DNA of 64,000 nucleotides from Paenibacillus vini. GTDB lineage: Bacteria > Bacillota > Bacilli > Paenibacillales > Paenibacillaceae. Position 1 is the stretch's first letter. The number at the start of each line of letters is the position of its first letter. This document shows, piece after piece, positions 27,007 to 35,499 of the stretch. The position numbers and the translations under genes are program-made. The stretch is from assembly GCF_018403325.1 (NCBI RefSeq), contig NZ_BOSL01000001.1:682001-746000 (forward strand). The letters run 5' to 3'. The notes below the pieces were generated by a model. It was given only the letters and a program-made list of their open reading frames with translations. It had not been told where the DNA came from and made no database searches.

Positions 27007-27903
27007 ATGGCATTACGCGTAACTTCAAATATGATGAGCAACCAGGTTCTGCGCAATCTGAACAAGAACCTGAACAAAATGTCGGATCTGCAAAATCAAG
27101 AATCTACCGGCCGCAAATTAAACAAGCCGTCCGACGATCCGGTCGGCGTGACTTATGCTTTGCGTTACCGTTCTGAGTTGTCTGCCAATAGCCAGTATCA
27201 GCGCAATGTCGACACGGCGTTGGGGTGGTTGGATACTACGGATTCGGTGATGTCTCAGGCTGAAGATGTTATGAATCGTCTTAAGCAATTATCAGTGCAG
27301 GCGAGCAGTGGAACAAATCCTCAGTCGGCCTTGGACAGCATTGGAGCCGAATTGCAGGAACTGAAGAAACAATTGTCCGATCTTGGGAATACTCAGATCA
27401 ACGGAAAGTTTATTTTTAACGGTGAGACCTACAACATTAAGCCCTATGATGCTGCTGACCCAGCAGCGGCTATTACGGACACAGGTGCTGTTGAATATAC
27501 AGTAGGACAAGGTGTTACCTTCCAAATTAACACCTCCGGAAATGACTTCTTTGGTCCGAAGGGCGGGGCGGATAATGTATTTAATATTATCGATAAGATT
27601 TCCACGGCTATAAGCACCGGTAGCTTTACCGGGATCGCCGCCGAAGTTTCCCATATCGATTCTCGCTTAAATAAGATGGTATCTGTCCATGCGGAGACAG
27701 GGGCTCGTACCAATCGCGTCGAGTTAATGCAGAACCGTTTGGAAAATGAAGATTTTAGTTTGACTAAACTTCAATCCAAAACCGAGGATGCCGATATTGC
27801 TGAGGTGATGATCCAGACGAACATCGCATCAAATATATACCAGGCTTCTTTATCCGCAGGAGCGAAAATTATTTCTCCAACATTGGTAGACTTTATTCGT
27901 TGA
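27007..27903 (+). CDS. flgL: Flagellar hook-associated protein 3, FlgL
   Basis: 298 residues; ATG at 27007 preceded by TAGGAGG. The flagellin-like N-terminus (M-M-S-N-Q-V-L-R-N-L-N-K-N-L, then S-T-G-R-K-L-N-K-P-S-D-D-P-V-G) and C-terminus (E-D-A-D-I-A-E-V-M-I-Q-T-N-I-A, ending T-L-V-D-F-I-R) are diagnostic. FlgL forms the second junction ring between hook and filament. A terminator-like hairpin follows. Confidence 0.97.
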   Translation: MALRVTSNMMSNQVLRNLNKNLNKMSDLQNQESTGRKLNKPSDDPVGVTYALRYRSELSANSQYQRNVDTALGWLDTTDSVMSQAEDVMNRLKQLSVQASSGTNPQSALDSIGAELQELKKQLSDLGNTQINGKFIFNGETYNIKPYDAADPAAAITDTGAVEYTVGQGVTFQINTSGNDFFGPKGGADNVFNIIDKISTAISTGSFTGIAAEVSHIDSRLNKMVSVHAETGARTNRVELMQNRLENEDFSLTKLQSKTEDADIAEVMIQTNIASNIYQASLSAGAKIISPTLVDFIR

Positions 27904-27940
27904 GCTAGTTTTGGTGAATCTAAATTGCAGGCATATAATT

Positions 27941-27973
27941 AAGCTATGAACTTTGAATGTTCGTAGCTTTTTT
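27941..27973 (+). terminator. Terminator between flgL and fliW
   Basis: AAGCTATGAAC and GTTCGTAGCTT form a stem with one mismatch and a seven-base loop, followed by six T. It ends 24 bases before the fliW start, so fliW either has reduced read-through or its own promoter. Confidence 0.75.
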
Positions 27974-27997
27974 AATACAAGGAGGGCGACCAAATCC

Positions 27998-28459
27998 ATG
28001 GTTACCAGAACACAAAAAGAATGGGATTTTAGTGAAGATGAAGTGTTTCATTTCGGGAAAGGAATTCCCGGATTTGAACATTGCACGAAATATGTTTTTT
28101 ATAAACATGATGAAGACTTCTCCTTGTTGCAGTCCATTGAAAACAAAGACTTGGCGTTTATCGTAACCAACCCTTTTTCTTTTTTTCAAGATTATGAATT
28201 TGAATTGCCTATTCAAGACCGGGACGAGCTTAATATTAACGACAAAAGTGAAGTTGGTATTTGTACGATCGTAACTTGGGGAGATGATTTGTCTAATGTA
28301 ACGGCAAATTTGATGGCCCCTTTAGTTTTAAATGTGAAGGAACGTTTGGGAAAGCAGGTAGTATTGAACAATAGCAGGTATACGACCAAGCATCCTCTTC
28401 TCAAGAAGAAGGCGGGCCAAGCGAAGGACGGTGAGATCAATGCTAGTATTGAGCCGTAA
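27998..28459 (+). CDS. fliW: Flagellar assembly factor FliW
   Basis: 153 residues from the ATG at 27998 with GGAGGG at 27981-27986; an in-frame start at 27953 lies inside the terminator. Family motifs include [11 protein letters not shown] and Y-L/F[14 protein letters not shown], then V-T-N-P-F and I-C-T-I-V-T. FliW binds either flagellin or CsrA. When Hag is secreted, free FliW removes CsrA from hag mRNA. It overlaps csrA by 20 bases, and hag lies one gene further on. B. subtilis has yviE before fliW; it is absent here. Confidence 0.95.
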   Translation: MVTRTQKEWDFSEDEVFHFGKGIPGFEHCTKYVFYKHDEDFSLLQSIENKDLAFIVTNPFSFFQDYEFELPIQDRDELNINDKSEVGICTIVTWGDDLSNVTANLMAPLVLNVKERLGKQVVLNNSRYTTKHPLLKKKAGQAKDGEINASIEP

Positions 28460-28667
28460 AAAAGGAGAGTCTATCATAATCTCCGACGATATAGAAATCA
28501 TTGTTCTTGAGTCCGAAGGAGACACAGTAAAACTAGGGATTAAAGCGCCAAAAGATGTGGAGATCCATCGGAAGGAGATCTATTTGGCAATCCAGGAGAG
28601 CAATAAGGAGGCTTCCAATGATCGGATGGCACTGATCCGGAAATTGTCAGATTGGAAAGGGATTTAA
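28440..28667 (+). CDS. csrA: Translational repressor CsrA
   Basis: 75 residues from the ATG at 28440 (GGTGAG just upstream, inside fliW); an in-frame GTG at 28431 would add three residues. The canonical start [14 protein letters not shown] and the [19 protein letters not shown] motif with the RNA-binding R44-like arginine are present. CsrA blocks the ribosome-binding site of hag mRNA. GGA-containing sites are visible in the hag leader. Confidence 0.96.
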   Translation: MLVLSRKKGESIIISDDIEIIVLESEGDTVKLGIKAPKDVEIHRKEIYLAIQESNKEASNDRMALIRKLSDWKGI

Positions 28668-28672
28668 GAAAC

Positions 28673-29515
28673 ATGAAGATTGCTTATTTTATTATGGCTC
28701 ATCATAAGCCAGCTATGTTCTTAAGATTATTGAACGCCATATACGCTGAAAATCATATTTATCTTATCCATATCGACTCCAGTGCTGATGCAGAAATTCA
28801 CGAGCTTGCCAATAATTTAAGTCAAAGCAACTCCAATATAAGAATTCTCCCGTCCCGCTTTCTGTCTTGGGGAGGATGGTCTCTGATACAGGTTGAATTG
28901 GATGCCCTCACTTATTTACTCAATTGGGATTCGGATTGGTCATATTACATCAATTTAAGCGGGCAGGACTTCCCATTAGTAAGACAAATACAGCTGGAGC
29001 AATTCCTATTAGGCAAAAATTCAAATTATTTGACGGCAAAACCTATTAACTTGGAACCGAATCAAAAGAAACAGATGCAGGCTTATTATCGTATAGAAGA
29101 TTGCGGAAAGATAGTGAATTTGGGGGAAAGGAGGCCGTTTGAGGATTACTTTTCTCCTGAAATTGAGCCATACTATGGGTCACAATGGAAGATGATTACC
29201 CGGGCGTTTGCTGAATATGCTGCTACTTCGCATTTGTCGTTTGAAATGCAGGATTATTACAGATACACATTTATTCCCGATGAAGCGTTCTTTCAAACCT
29301 TATTATTAAATGGTGATTTTAAAGAAACACACGTCAATGGGAATTATCGATTTATTAATATGCAGCAGTTTGCAACAGCTTTTCAGCGGCCTGTTGTAAT
29401 AACGATGGATTATTTGCAGACAATCTTTCAAAGTGATGCGTTGTTCGCAAGGAAATTTGATGAGGATGTAGACTCGTCGATCCTCGATATTATCGAAAGA
29501 TCGCTTGGATTATAG
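28673..29515 (+). CDS. Core-2/I-branching-type glycosyltransferase (GT14 family)
   Basis: 280 residues from the ATG at 28673, five bases after the csrA stop; a TTG at 28652 would overlap csrA. Family signatures: A-Y-F-I-M-A-H-H-K-P at the N-terminus, I-H-I-D-S-S-A-D, W-G-G-W-S-L-I-Q-V-E, N-L-S-G-Q-D-F-P-L-V and the F-I-P-D-E-A-F-F-Q-T-L acceptor motif. GT14 members transfer GlcNAc or xylose. Its place inside the flagellar operon, between csrA and hag, suggests flagellin glycosylation; this is inference. It is not present at this position in B. subtilis. Confidence 0.85.
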   Translation: MKIAYFIMAHHKPAMFLRLLNAIYAENHIYLIHIDSSADAEIHELANNLSQSNSNIRILPSRFLSWGGWSLIQVELDALTYLLNWDSDWSYYINLSGQDFPLVRQIQLEQFLLGKNSNYLTAKPINLEPNQKKQMQAYYRIEDCGKIVNLGERRPFEDYFSPEIEPYYGSQWKMITRAFAEYAATSHLSFEMQDYYRYTFIPDEAFFQTLLLNGDFKETHVNGNYRFINMQQFATAFQRPVVITMDYLQTIFQSDALFARKFDEDVDSSILDIIERSLGL

Positions 29516-29559
29516 AGATTATAATAACAAAGTTTTTTTTAGAATATAATATTTTTCTA

Positions 29560-29587
29560 TAAACAAATGAACTGGGACTTCCGATAT
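29560..29587 (+). promoter_or_regulatory. Sigma-D promoter for hag
   Basis: TAAA at 29560-29563 and TCCGATAT at 29580-29587 with a 16-base spacer. The same arrangement with identical spacing occurs before flaG. It gives an untranslated leader of about 85 bases. Confidence 0.85.
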
Positions 29588-29634
29588 ATTCATTAGAAAG
29601 GTTTGAAACGGGCGGCCGACCTTCAGACCAATCA

Positions 29635-29670
29635 CCACAAGGACGTGGGACAATTCAAATTCAGGGAGGA
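29635..29670 (+). promoter_or_regulatory. CsrA-binding sites in the hag leader
   Basis: CCAC (29635-29638) and GTGG (29645-29648) form a short stem presenting AAGGAC in the loop; the sequence ACAAGGACGT matches the CsrA consensus ACARGGAUGU at nine of ten positions. A second site, TCAGGGAGGA (29661-29670), overlaps the ribosome-binding site. This two-site layout matches the BS2/BS1 arrangement described for B. subtilis hag. Confidence 0.8.
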
Positions 29671-29678
29671 AATCTCAT

Positions 29679-30449
29679 ATGATTATCAATCACAACGTAC
29701 CAGCTTTGAACACGCACCGTAACATGGGCCTGAACACTTCAGCTACTAGCAAGAACATGGAAAAGCTGTCTTCCGGTCTTCGCATCAACCGTGCTGCTGA
29801 CGATGCTGCCGGTTTGTCCATCTCCGAATCGATGCGCGGTCAAATTCGCGGTCTGGAGCAAGCTCAACGCAACGCTCAAGACGGTATCTCTTTCGTGCAA
29901 ACAGCTGAAGGTGCAATGAACGAAGTAAGCTCCATGCTGACTCGTATGAAAGAATTGAACGTTCAGAAGTCGAGTGGAACATACAGCTCGAATGACAAGA
30001 GCAACATTAACGAAGAGCTTAGCGAACTCGGTAAACAAATCGATAACATCATGACCAAAACAACATTCAACGGTATCAGCATTACTAAAGGCGCTACCAT
30101 TACCGTTAACGACAAGGCAACGGGCTCGATTACAATCGGTACTATCTCCACTACTGGTTTCAGCAGCTTGGGATCTACTAGTGGATTGTCAGCAATCGAA
30201 ACAGCTATTAATAGTGTTTCCACTCAACGCGCTAAACTGGGTGCTGTTCAAAACCGTTTGGAGTACACTTCCAACAACATTGGTACAACTGTTGAGAACT
30301 TGACAGCTGCCGAATCCCGTATCCGTGATACTGATATGGCGAAGGAAATGGTTCAATTGTCGAAGAACAACATTCTTCTTCAAGCTTCCCAATCGATGTT
30401 GGCACAAGCGAACTCCGCACCACAAGGCGTTCTGTCCGTACTTCGTTAA
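29679..30449 (+). CDS. hag: Flagellin
   Basis: 256 residues; ATG at 29679 with GGGAGG ten bases upstream. It has the conserved D0/D1 N-terminus (N-H-N-V-P-A-L-N-T, then S-S-G-L-R-I-N-R-A-A-D-D-A-A-G-L-S-I-S-E) and C-terminus (R-D-T-D-M-A-K-E-M-V and Q-A-N-S-A-P-Q-G-V-L-S-V-L-R). The middle (residues ~130-175) is short and Ser/Thr/Gly-rich, so D2/D3 domains are missing; this surface-exposed part is the likely place for O-glycans. Codon use is that of a highly expressed gene. Sigma-D promoter, CsrA sites and a strong terminator frame it as a single-gene unit. Confidence 0.98.
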   Translation: MIINHNVPALNTHRNMGLNTSATSKNMEKLSSGLRINRAADDAAGLSISESMRGQIRGLEQAQRNAQDGISFVQTAEGAMNEVSSMLTRMKELNVQKSSGTYSSNDKSNINEELSELGKQIDNIMTKTTFNGISITKGATITVNDKATGSITIGTISTTGFSSLGSTSGLSAIETAINSVSTQRAKLGAVQNRLEYTSNNIGTTVENLTAAESRIRDTDMAKEMVQLSKNNILLQASQSMLAQANSAPQGVLSVLR

Positions 30450-30466
30450 TACTGACTTTTCAGCAG

Positions 30467-30498
30467 AAAGAGACCTTGAACAACAAGGTCTCTTTTTT
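30467..30498 (+). terminator. Terminator after hag
   Basis: AAAGAGACCTTG pairs perfectly with CAAGGTCTCTTT across a five-base loop, with a T-run to 30498. Confidence 0.95.
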
Positions 30499-30507
30499 GT
30501 ATTTCTC

Positions 30508-30535
30508 TAAATAAACATGTAGAAAATTCCGATAT
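30508..30535 (+). promoter_or_regulatory. Sigma-D promoter for flaG-fliD-fliS-fliT
   Basis: TAAA at 30508-30511, 16-base spacer, TCCGATAT at 30528-30535; the same elements and spacing as the hag promoter. Confidence 0.85.
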
Positions 30536-30600
30536 ATACAGTAACAACAGAGAAGAAATCCAGCATAGACCGTTCCAATTTTATGGAGGAGGGGCAGCTA

Positions 30601-30972
30601 GTGGATAGTAGAATCACAGGGAGCGGACCTGTTATTGGCATTAACAACCCTAGTCGATCAAACAACAATACCAGTGATCCTGAATTTACAGGCAAAGTAA
30701 ATATAGTAACTAACCCACCAATTGCAATACCTAAAACTAGCGAGTCGGATCAGCAAGAAATACGGCGGCAGTTGGAAAAAACGATCCTTGCCATGCAAGG
30801 GCCGGAAAAAAAGTTGGAGTTTTCAGTCCATCAAGAAACTCACACCATTATGGTGAAGGTATTCAATAAGGAAACAGGAGATTTAATTCGGGAGATACCT
30901 CAGGAGAAGCTGTTGGATGTGGCAGCTAATATGATGGAACTAAACGGCTTGTTTATTGATAAAAAGGCATAA
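30601..30972 (+). CDS. flaG: FlaG family protein
   Basis: 123 residues from GTG 30601, selected because GGAGGAGGGG (30585-30594) is correctly spaced; the ATG at 30583 would place that site within the coding sequence. After a variable polar N-terminus, the FlaG domain (residues ~55-123) shows L-E-F-S-V-H-Q-E-T-H-T-I-M-V-K-V, T-G-D-L-I-R-E-I-P-Q-E-K-L-L-D and M-M-E-L-N-G-L. FlaG influences filament length. It is first in the flaG-fliD-fliS-fliT unit (YvyC in B. subtilis). Confidence 0.92.
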   Translation: MDSRITGSGPVIGINNPSRSNNNTSDPEFTGKVNIVTNPPIAIPKTSESDQQEIRRQLEKTILAMQGPEKKLEFSVHQETHTIMVKVFNKETGDLIREIPQEKLLDVAANMMELNGLFIDKKA

Positions 30973-30984
30973 AGGAGGAGAATT

Positions 30985-32718
30985 ATGAGAATCAGTGGTC
31001 TGGCATCCGGCATGGATATCGATGCAATGGTTAAGCAATTAATGACAGCCCAAAGAGTTCCGCTGGATAAATTGAACCAGCAGAAACAACAAACGGAATG
31101 GAAACGTGACGGGTATCGTCAAGTCAGTACAAAATTAGTGGGGTTTAACGAAAAACTATCAAACTTCAGTTTGAGTAGTTCGATTGATTCAAAAAAGGCC
31201 AATATTAGCGGTGCCTCGAATGTCAGTGCAACGGCTACTGGGGCTGCAACGAATTCTGTCTTGAATATTAGTGTCAATAGCATGGCTACCGCGACAAACG
31301 TAGTCTTCAAAGGAACTGTAAACGCAACAAAAATTTCGGATATTTATAGCGGTTCAGAAACAAGTGTAAAAATTGGGGATGCCACTATTAATTTTACTGC
31401 AGATGAAACGATCGATTCCTTGGTGAATAAGATTAACAGCAATAAAGACACAGGAGTTACTGCTGTGTTCGATTCTGCTTCAGGGAGTTTATCTTTAACG
31501 AATAAAAAGACGGGTAGCAGTCCTATTGCCTTAGAAGGTGAGCTATTCAATAGTAATTCAAAATTTGTGGCGGATCCTAGTGAATTAACCTTTAAAGGAA
31601 TTAAAGGTGCGACAAAAATGTCGGATATTTATAGCGGTTCGAACTCTAGTGTTAAAATTGGTTCGGCCACCATTTCCTTTACACCGGACGAAACTATTGA
31701 AACCTTCATATCAAAAATTAATCAAGCTAGCGGCACAGGAGTTACGGCTTCGTATGATTCATCTAGCGGAAAAGTATCCTTGTCCAAGACTGGAAGCGCC
31801 CCAATTAGTATAGAGGGAGATTTGTTTAATAGTAATGCCAACCTGACAACAACAGGCCAGAATGAAGGAAAGGATGCTGTAGTGATCATCAACGGGATTA
31901 CTACGACTCAAGCGTCCAACCGGTTTCTGATCAATGGTGTTGAGATTACCATAAACGGAACTACACCTTCAGGTCAATCCACGCAAATTGAAGTGACCCA
32001 GGATACCGATAAAATGATTAGTACGATCAAATCATTTGTTGAGTCTTATAACGAGTCGTTGGCCCTATTGAATCAAAAGCTTGGTGAGGAAAAGTATAGA
32101 AAATATCTCCCGCTAACCAGTGAGCAAAGATCGGCAATGAAAGAAGACGAGATAAAGCTTTGGGAAGAGAAAGCTAAAAGCGGTATGCTCAAGAATGACT
32201 CGATTTTGAGTCAGACCGTGAGCGATATGAGATCGGCTCTTATTTCTGATGTGGTACTTCCTAATGGAGAAAAAATCAATCTCGCTCAATTCGGTATTAC
32301 TACTGGAAGTTACAGCGAGAGAGGAAAACTATACATTGATGAAACTAAGCTGAGAACAGCACTTGAGGCTAATCCGGAACAAGCTACAGCTTTGTTTGGA
32401 CAGACCAATTACTCTTCAACTGTGCAAAATAATTCAGCTGACGGTATTTTTAATAGGATTAAGAAAATTAACCAAGCCTCATTGCAAAATCTATCGGACC
32501 GGGCAGGCACTTCGAAATATAGCAGTGATATTACTACTGCATTTCTGCCTCAAAGCCAAATAGGAGACCAATTATCCGACCTGGATGATCGAATTTCCGA
32601 AATGAATAGAAAATTGACTATGATTGAGACCCGATACTATAAGCAATTTACGGCGATGGAAACGGCTATGAACAAATACAATAGTACCTCTTCCAGTCTG
32701 TTTAGCATGTTATCTTAA
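30985..32718 (+). CDS. fliD: Flagellar cap protein FliD (hook-associated protein 2)
   Basis: 577 residues; ATG at 30985 with AAAGGAGG. The N-terminal I-S-G-L-A-S-G-M-D-I-D-A-M-V-K-Q-L-M and C-terminal helices (L-D-D-R-I-S-E-M-N-R-K-L, Y-Y-K-Q-F-T-A-M-E-T-A-M) are typical. It caps the growing filament and folds exported flagellin. Residues ~111-300 contain two copies of a ~95-residue module, each with I-Y-S-G-S-x-x-S-V-K-I-G and G-V-T-A, ending in E-G-(E/D)-L-F-N-S-N. This appears to be an internal duplication of the exposed domain. Confidence 0.96.
   Translation: MRISGLASGMDIDAMVKQLMTAQRVPLDKLNQQKQQTEWKRDGYRQVSTKLVGFNEKLSNFSLSSSIDSKKANISGASNVSATATGAATNSVLNISVNSMATATNVVFKGTVNATKISDIYSGSETSVKIGDATINFTADETIDSLVNKINSNKDTGVTAVFDSASGSLSLTNKKTGSSPIALEGELFNSNSKFVADPSELTFKGIKGATKMSDIYSGSNSSVKIGSATISFTPDETIETFISKINQASGTGVTASYDSSSGKVSLSKTGSAPISIEGDLFNSNANLTTTGQNEGKDAVVIINGITTTQASNRFLINGVEITINGTTPSGQSTQIEVTQDTDKMISTIKSFVESYNESLALLNQKLGEEKYRKYLPLTSEQRSAMKEDEIKLWEEKAKSGMLKNDSILSQTVSDMRSALISDVVLPNGEKINLAQFGITTGSYSERGKLYIDETKLRTALEANPEQATALFGQTNYSSTVQNNSADGIFNRIKKINQASLQNLSDRAGTSKYSSDITTAFLPQSQIGDQLSDLDDRISEMNRKLTMIETRYYKQFTAMETAMNKYNSTSSSLFSMLS
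31318..31865 (+). repeat. Internal tandem duplication in fliD
   Basis: Two units offset by exactly 285 bases (95 codons). The 20-base string TCGGATATTTATAGCGGTTC occurs identically at 31336 and 31621, and the encoded modules are similar through their ends (E-L-F-N-S-N and D-L-F-N-S-N). Confidence 0.85.
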
Positions 32719-32738
32719 GTAAAAAGGAGAGACTTGGT

Positions 32739-33128
32739 TTGATTAATTCGCCTTATCAGAAATATCAACAAACTCAACTGCAAACTGCTCCGCCAGCCCA
32801 ACTACTCCTAATGCTGTATGATGGAGGGATCCGATTTATTCGGAATGGTATCTTAGGGATTGAAGAGAAGGATTATGAAAAGACAAACACCTTCTTGTGC
32901 AAAGCACAGGCAGTTATTCATGAACTGATTGCTTCTTTAAATCAAGCGTACCCGATTGCAAAGAATCTGTTACAGATCTATGAATACATGATTCGCCAGT
33001 TAATTATGGCAAATATGAAGAAAGATAAAGCCCCGGCCGAAGAGGTGCTAACTTATATGCTGGAATTAAGGGAAGCATGGGAAATAGCTGCGAAAACGGC
33101 AAATGCAACTATGGACCAGAATAAATGA
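32739..33128 (+). CDS. fliS: Flagellar secretion chaperone FliS
   Basis: 129 residues; TTG start at 32739 with AAGGAGAG at ~32722. The Y-Q-K-Y-Q-Q-T-Q-L-Q-T-A-P-P-A-Q-L-L-L-M-L-Y-D-G pattern at the N-terminus is diagnostic. FliS binds the flagellin C-terminus in the cytoplasm, prevents polymerisation and delivers it for export. Overlaps fliT by four bases (ATGA). Confidence 0.96.
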   Translation: MINSPYQKYQQTQLQTAPPAQLLLMLYDGGIRFIRNGILGIEEKDYEKTNTFLCKAQAVIHELIASLNQAYPIAKNLLQIYEYMIRQLIMANMKKDKAPAEEVLTYMLELREAWEIAAKTANATMDQNK

Positions 33129-33463
33129 TGATAGTCCGAGAGTATATTTCCCAATTGGAGGATGCAACGCTAAGTCTCGTTAGTCGAATCAACGAGGTTG
33201 ACTTTGAGGAACTGTTAGCTTTTGCGGAGCAACGTGAAGAATTGGTGGAGAAGATCCTGCCTTTAAAGGAATCTTTTGCGGATCAGGATCGCAAACGGCT
33301 GAAGGACCTGAGTAAATACGATTCTATGATTTTGGATCGAATGGAGCATTTCAAAAGCGAAGCTAGTCAGTGGTTATTGAACCGCGGCACAATCAAGGAT
33401 CAAAGATCGGCATATAACTCAAGTTATACGCCGGAGAGTATGTTTTTTGACCGCAAGAATTAA
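33125..33463 (+). CDS. fliT: FliT-like flagellar chaperone
   Basis: 112 residues; ATG at 33125 overlapping the fliS stop. Short, acidic, all-helical protein with no strong motif. Assignment rests on its position after fliS and its size, as in Bacilli, where FliT chaperones FliD. It is followed 20 bases later by a glycosyltransferase instead of hpf, so the conserved gene order breaks immediately after this gene. Confidence 0.75.
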   Translation: MMIVREYISQLEDATLSLVSRINEVDFEELLAFAEQREELVEKILPLKESFADQDRKRLKDLSKYDSMILDRMEHFKSEASQWLLNRGTIKDQRSAYNSSYTPESMFFDRKN

Positions 33464-33483
33464 ACTAAAGGGCTGGATATTAT

Positions 33484-35457
33484 ATGAAGCGACTTAGCGT
33501 GTGCATGATCGTCAAGGATGAAGAAGAACTATTACCCCGCTGTCTGGACAGCTTAAAGGGCTTAGCTGACGAAATCGTTATTGTAGATACAGGGTCTATA
33601 GATCGTACCAAGGAAATTGCTGGTCAATATACGGATTTGATTTTCAATTACACTTGGATCGATGACTTTGCGGCTGCTCGTAATGAATCGCTTCGTCATG
33701 CAACAGGAAAGTGGATTCTGGTGATGGATGCAGATGAGTATTTGTCTGCTGAGGATTACCCGAAGTGGAATGAATTCCTTGATAATGAGCAGCCGGTCCA
33801 TCATTTAGCCTATACCTTACCGATTATTAACTTTACAGGGGACAAAGAATATCAGGATGAGATCACAACGTCTCCGGTAACCAGATTGTTTCCTAATTAT
33901 AAGGGGATTCACTTTGAACGACCGATTCATGAACAATTAACTCTAGGTTCCGAAGGGGAATTGTTTCATAAGAAACTCGATTTGAACATCTATCATACGG
34001 GTTATCAGAATCAGAGGGTTAGCGAGAAGAATAAGCATGAACGCAATATGCTTATTTTTAATCAAATGAAGAGTCAAAGTAAGATGAGCGAATATGACTG
34101 GTTTACTCTAGGAAATCAATACCGGTATGCTAAGGATGAGCAACAGGCTTTGGAATGTTACGAAAAAGCTCTAAAAGGTGCTAGTTCCAAAGTTGTCTGG
34201 TACCCGCATTGCTTAGTCGGTCTTATCACTCTTTACTATAAACAGAACCAACTACATGAGTCATGGCAATGGACAGAGAGTAAACTCTCAAAGTACAAGG
34301 AATATTCAGAGTATTATTCTATTAAAGGTGTACACTACGAAACGCTGGGTTTTTTTGAAGAAGCTATAGCGTGCTATACAACAGCGATTGAAATAGCAGA
34401 GACTAGGGCAAGAAAGAATCAGGAAATATGGTTGGTTGACCCAATGTATAGCTTTGACATGCCTGTGCAGCAGTTAATTGAGATTTACTTCAGAATGAAC
34501 AATAATCAACAGGCTATTTATTGGCTTTCAAAAATGCTGAATAAAAACAACAAGAATCCGAGGATTCTTTTAAAGCTTGCAGAATGGTTGAGTTTTAATG
34601 ATACCCCTGAATCAGTGCATCACTTACTAAATCAGATTTACGATCAAAAGAACGATACAGAAATGCTGCTATTATATAAAGTTGCGTTAGCTTTAGGGAA
34701 AAAAGAATTAATAAAGGCATATTCGCCATTTATGCGGGACGAGAAACAATATACCAACTCTGATCAGGTACGATTGGCTGTAATCCAACAAAATAAGGAG
34801 AAGTGGGAAAGCTATACGAGCTTATCATTTCAAAAAGATGAGGACAGCCAATTATATAGATGGGTTCAAACTCTATTGGGCGCGTTAATTTGGGGGGATT
34901 GTCAACCGCTTGAAAAAATAGAGAGATTGCTAGAGAATGGACAGCTTTCCGGACTAAATGATCTCATGATTCAATTCATTTCCAAAGATTGTATTCCTGA
35001 GGACCGCCTTGTGTTAGAGAACTATTCCCATGAGTTGTTTCTTATCTCCAAGCAACTATTTATATTAGAACAATACGAGTTGTTTGATAAATTCGTTAAA
35101 ATATTCGAAACAAGTAGCCTTGTAAATCAGCTAGCTAATTATTTTTATAGTGTTAATCTACTGGACTTGGCCATGAATTATTATTCTATTTTGTTGTCCC
35201 GGCAAGAGCTGGATTTTAACAGTCTTGAGAATTTAGGCTTTTATCACGCTGTTCAAAATTTTGAAGAGGAAGCCGTCGAATTCATGACCGCTGCAATCCA
35301 GAAAGAGCCTGGGGCCAGACACCTTTATCGATTTTTAATTCAATACTCTAAACCCGAGAATAAGACGTACTACGTTGAAAGGTTCAAAGAGGAATTTCCT
35401 CAATTTTCGTCGATATCATTCGTAAAGCAATTTATCGACGAGAAAATAATAACATAA
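33484..35457 (+). CDS. SunS-like GT2 glycosyltransferase with TPR region
   Basis: 657 residues; ATG at 33484 with AAAGGG, 20 bases after fliT and so probably co-transcribed with the sigma-D flaG-fliT unit. Residues ~1-230 are a GT-A domain: S-V-C-M-I-V-K-D-E-E, E-I-V-I-V-D-T-G-S, D-D-F-A-A-A-R-N-E-S and the metal-binding D-A-D-E at ~86-89. An H-E-Q motif (H-F-E-R-P-I-H-E-Q) resembles the SunS S-glycosyltransferase family. Residues ~235 to the end are helical tetratricopeptide-type repeats. GT2-TPR proteins next to flagellin genes are commonly flagellin glycosyltransferases; the substrate here is inferred. Confidence 0.88.
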   Translation: MKRLSVCMIVKDEEELLPRCLDSLKGLADEIVIVDTGSIDRTKEIAGQYTDLIFNYTWIDDFAAARNESLRHATGKWILVMDADEYLSAEDYPKWNEFLDNEQPVHHLAYTLPIINFTGDKEYQDEITTSPVTRLFPNYKGIHFERPIHEQLTLGSEGELFHKKLDLNIYHTGYQNQRVSEKNKHERNMLIFNQMKSQSKMSEYDWFTLGNQYRYAKDEQQALECYEKALKGASSKVVWYPHCLVGLITLYYKQNQLHESWQWTESKLSKYKEYSEYYSIKGVHYETLGFFEEAIACYTTAIEIAETRARKNQEIWLVDPMYSFDMPVQQLIEIYFRMNNNQQAIYWLSKMLNKNNKNPRILLKLAEWLSFNDTPESVHHLLNQIYDQKNDTEMLLLYKVALALGKKELIKAYSPFMRDEKQYTNSDQVRLAVIQQNKEKWESYTSLSFQKDEDSQLYRWVQTLLGALIWGDCQPLEKIERLLENGQLSGLNDLMIQFISKDCIPEDRLVLENYSHELFLISKQLFILEQYELFDKFVKIFETSSLVNQLANYFYSVNLLDLAMNYYSILLSRQELDFNSLENLGFYHAVQNFEEEAVEFMTAAIQKEPGARHLYRFLIQYSKPENKTYYVERFKEEFPQFSSISFVKQFIDEKIIT

Positions 35458-35461
35458 ACTT

Positions 35462-35488
35462 AAAAGCCACCTGTTAAAGGTGGCTTTT
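35462..35488. terminator. Bidirectional terminator between convergent genes
   Basis: AAAAGCCACCT and AGGTGGCTTTT form a perfect 11-bp stem with a GTTAA loop; A-rich and T-rich flanks allow it to serve both the plus-strand transferase gene and the minus-strand tagD. Confidence 0.9.
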
Positions 35489-35499
35489 GTTTATCCTGT

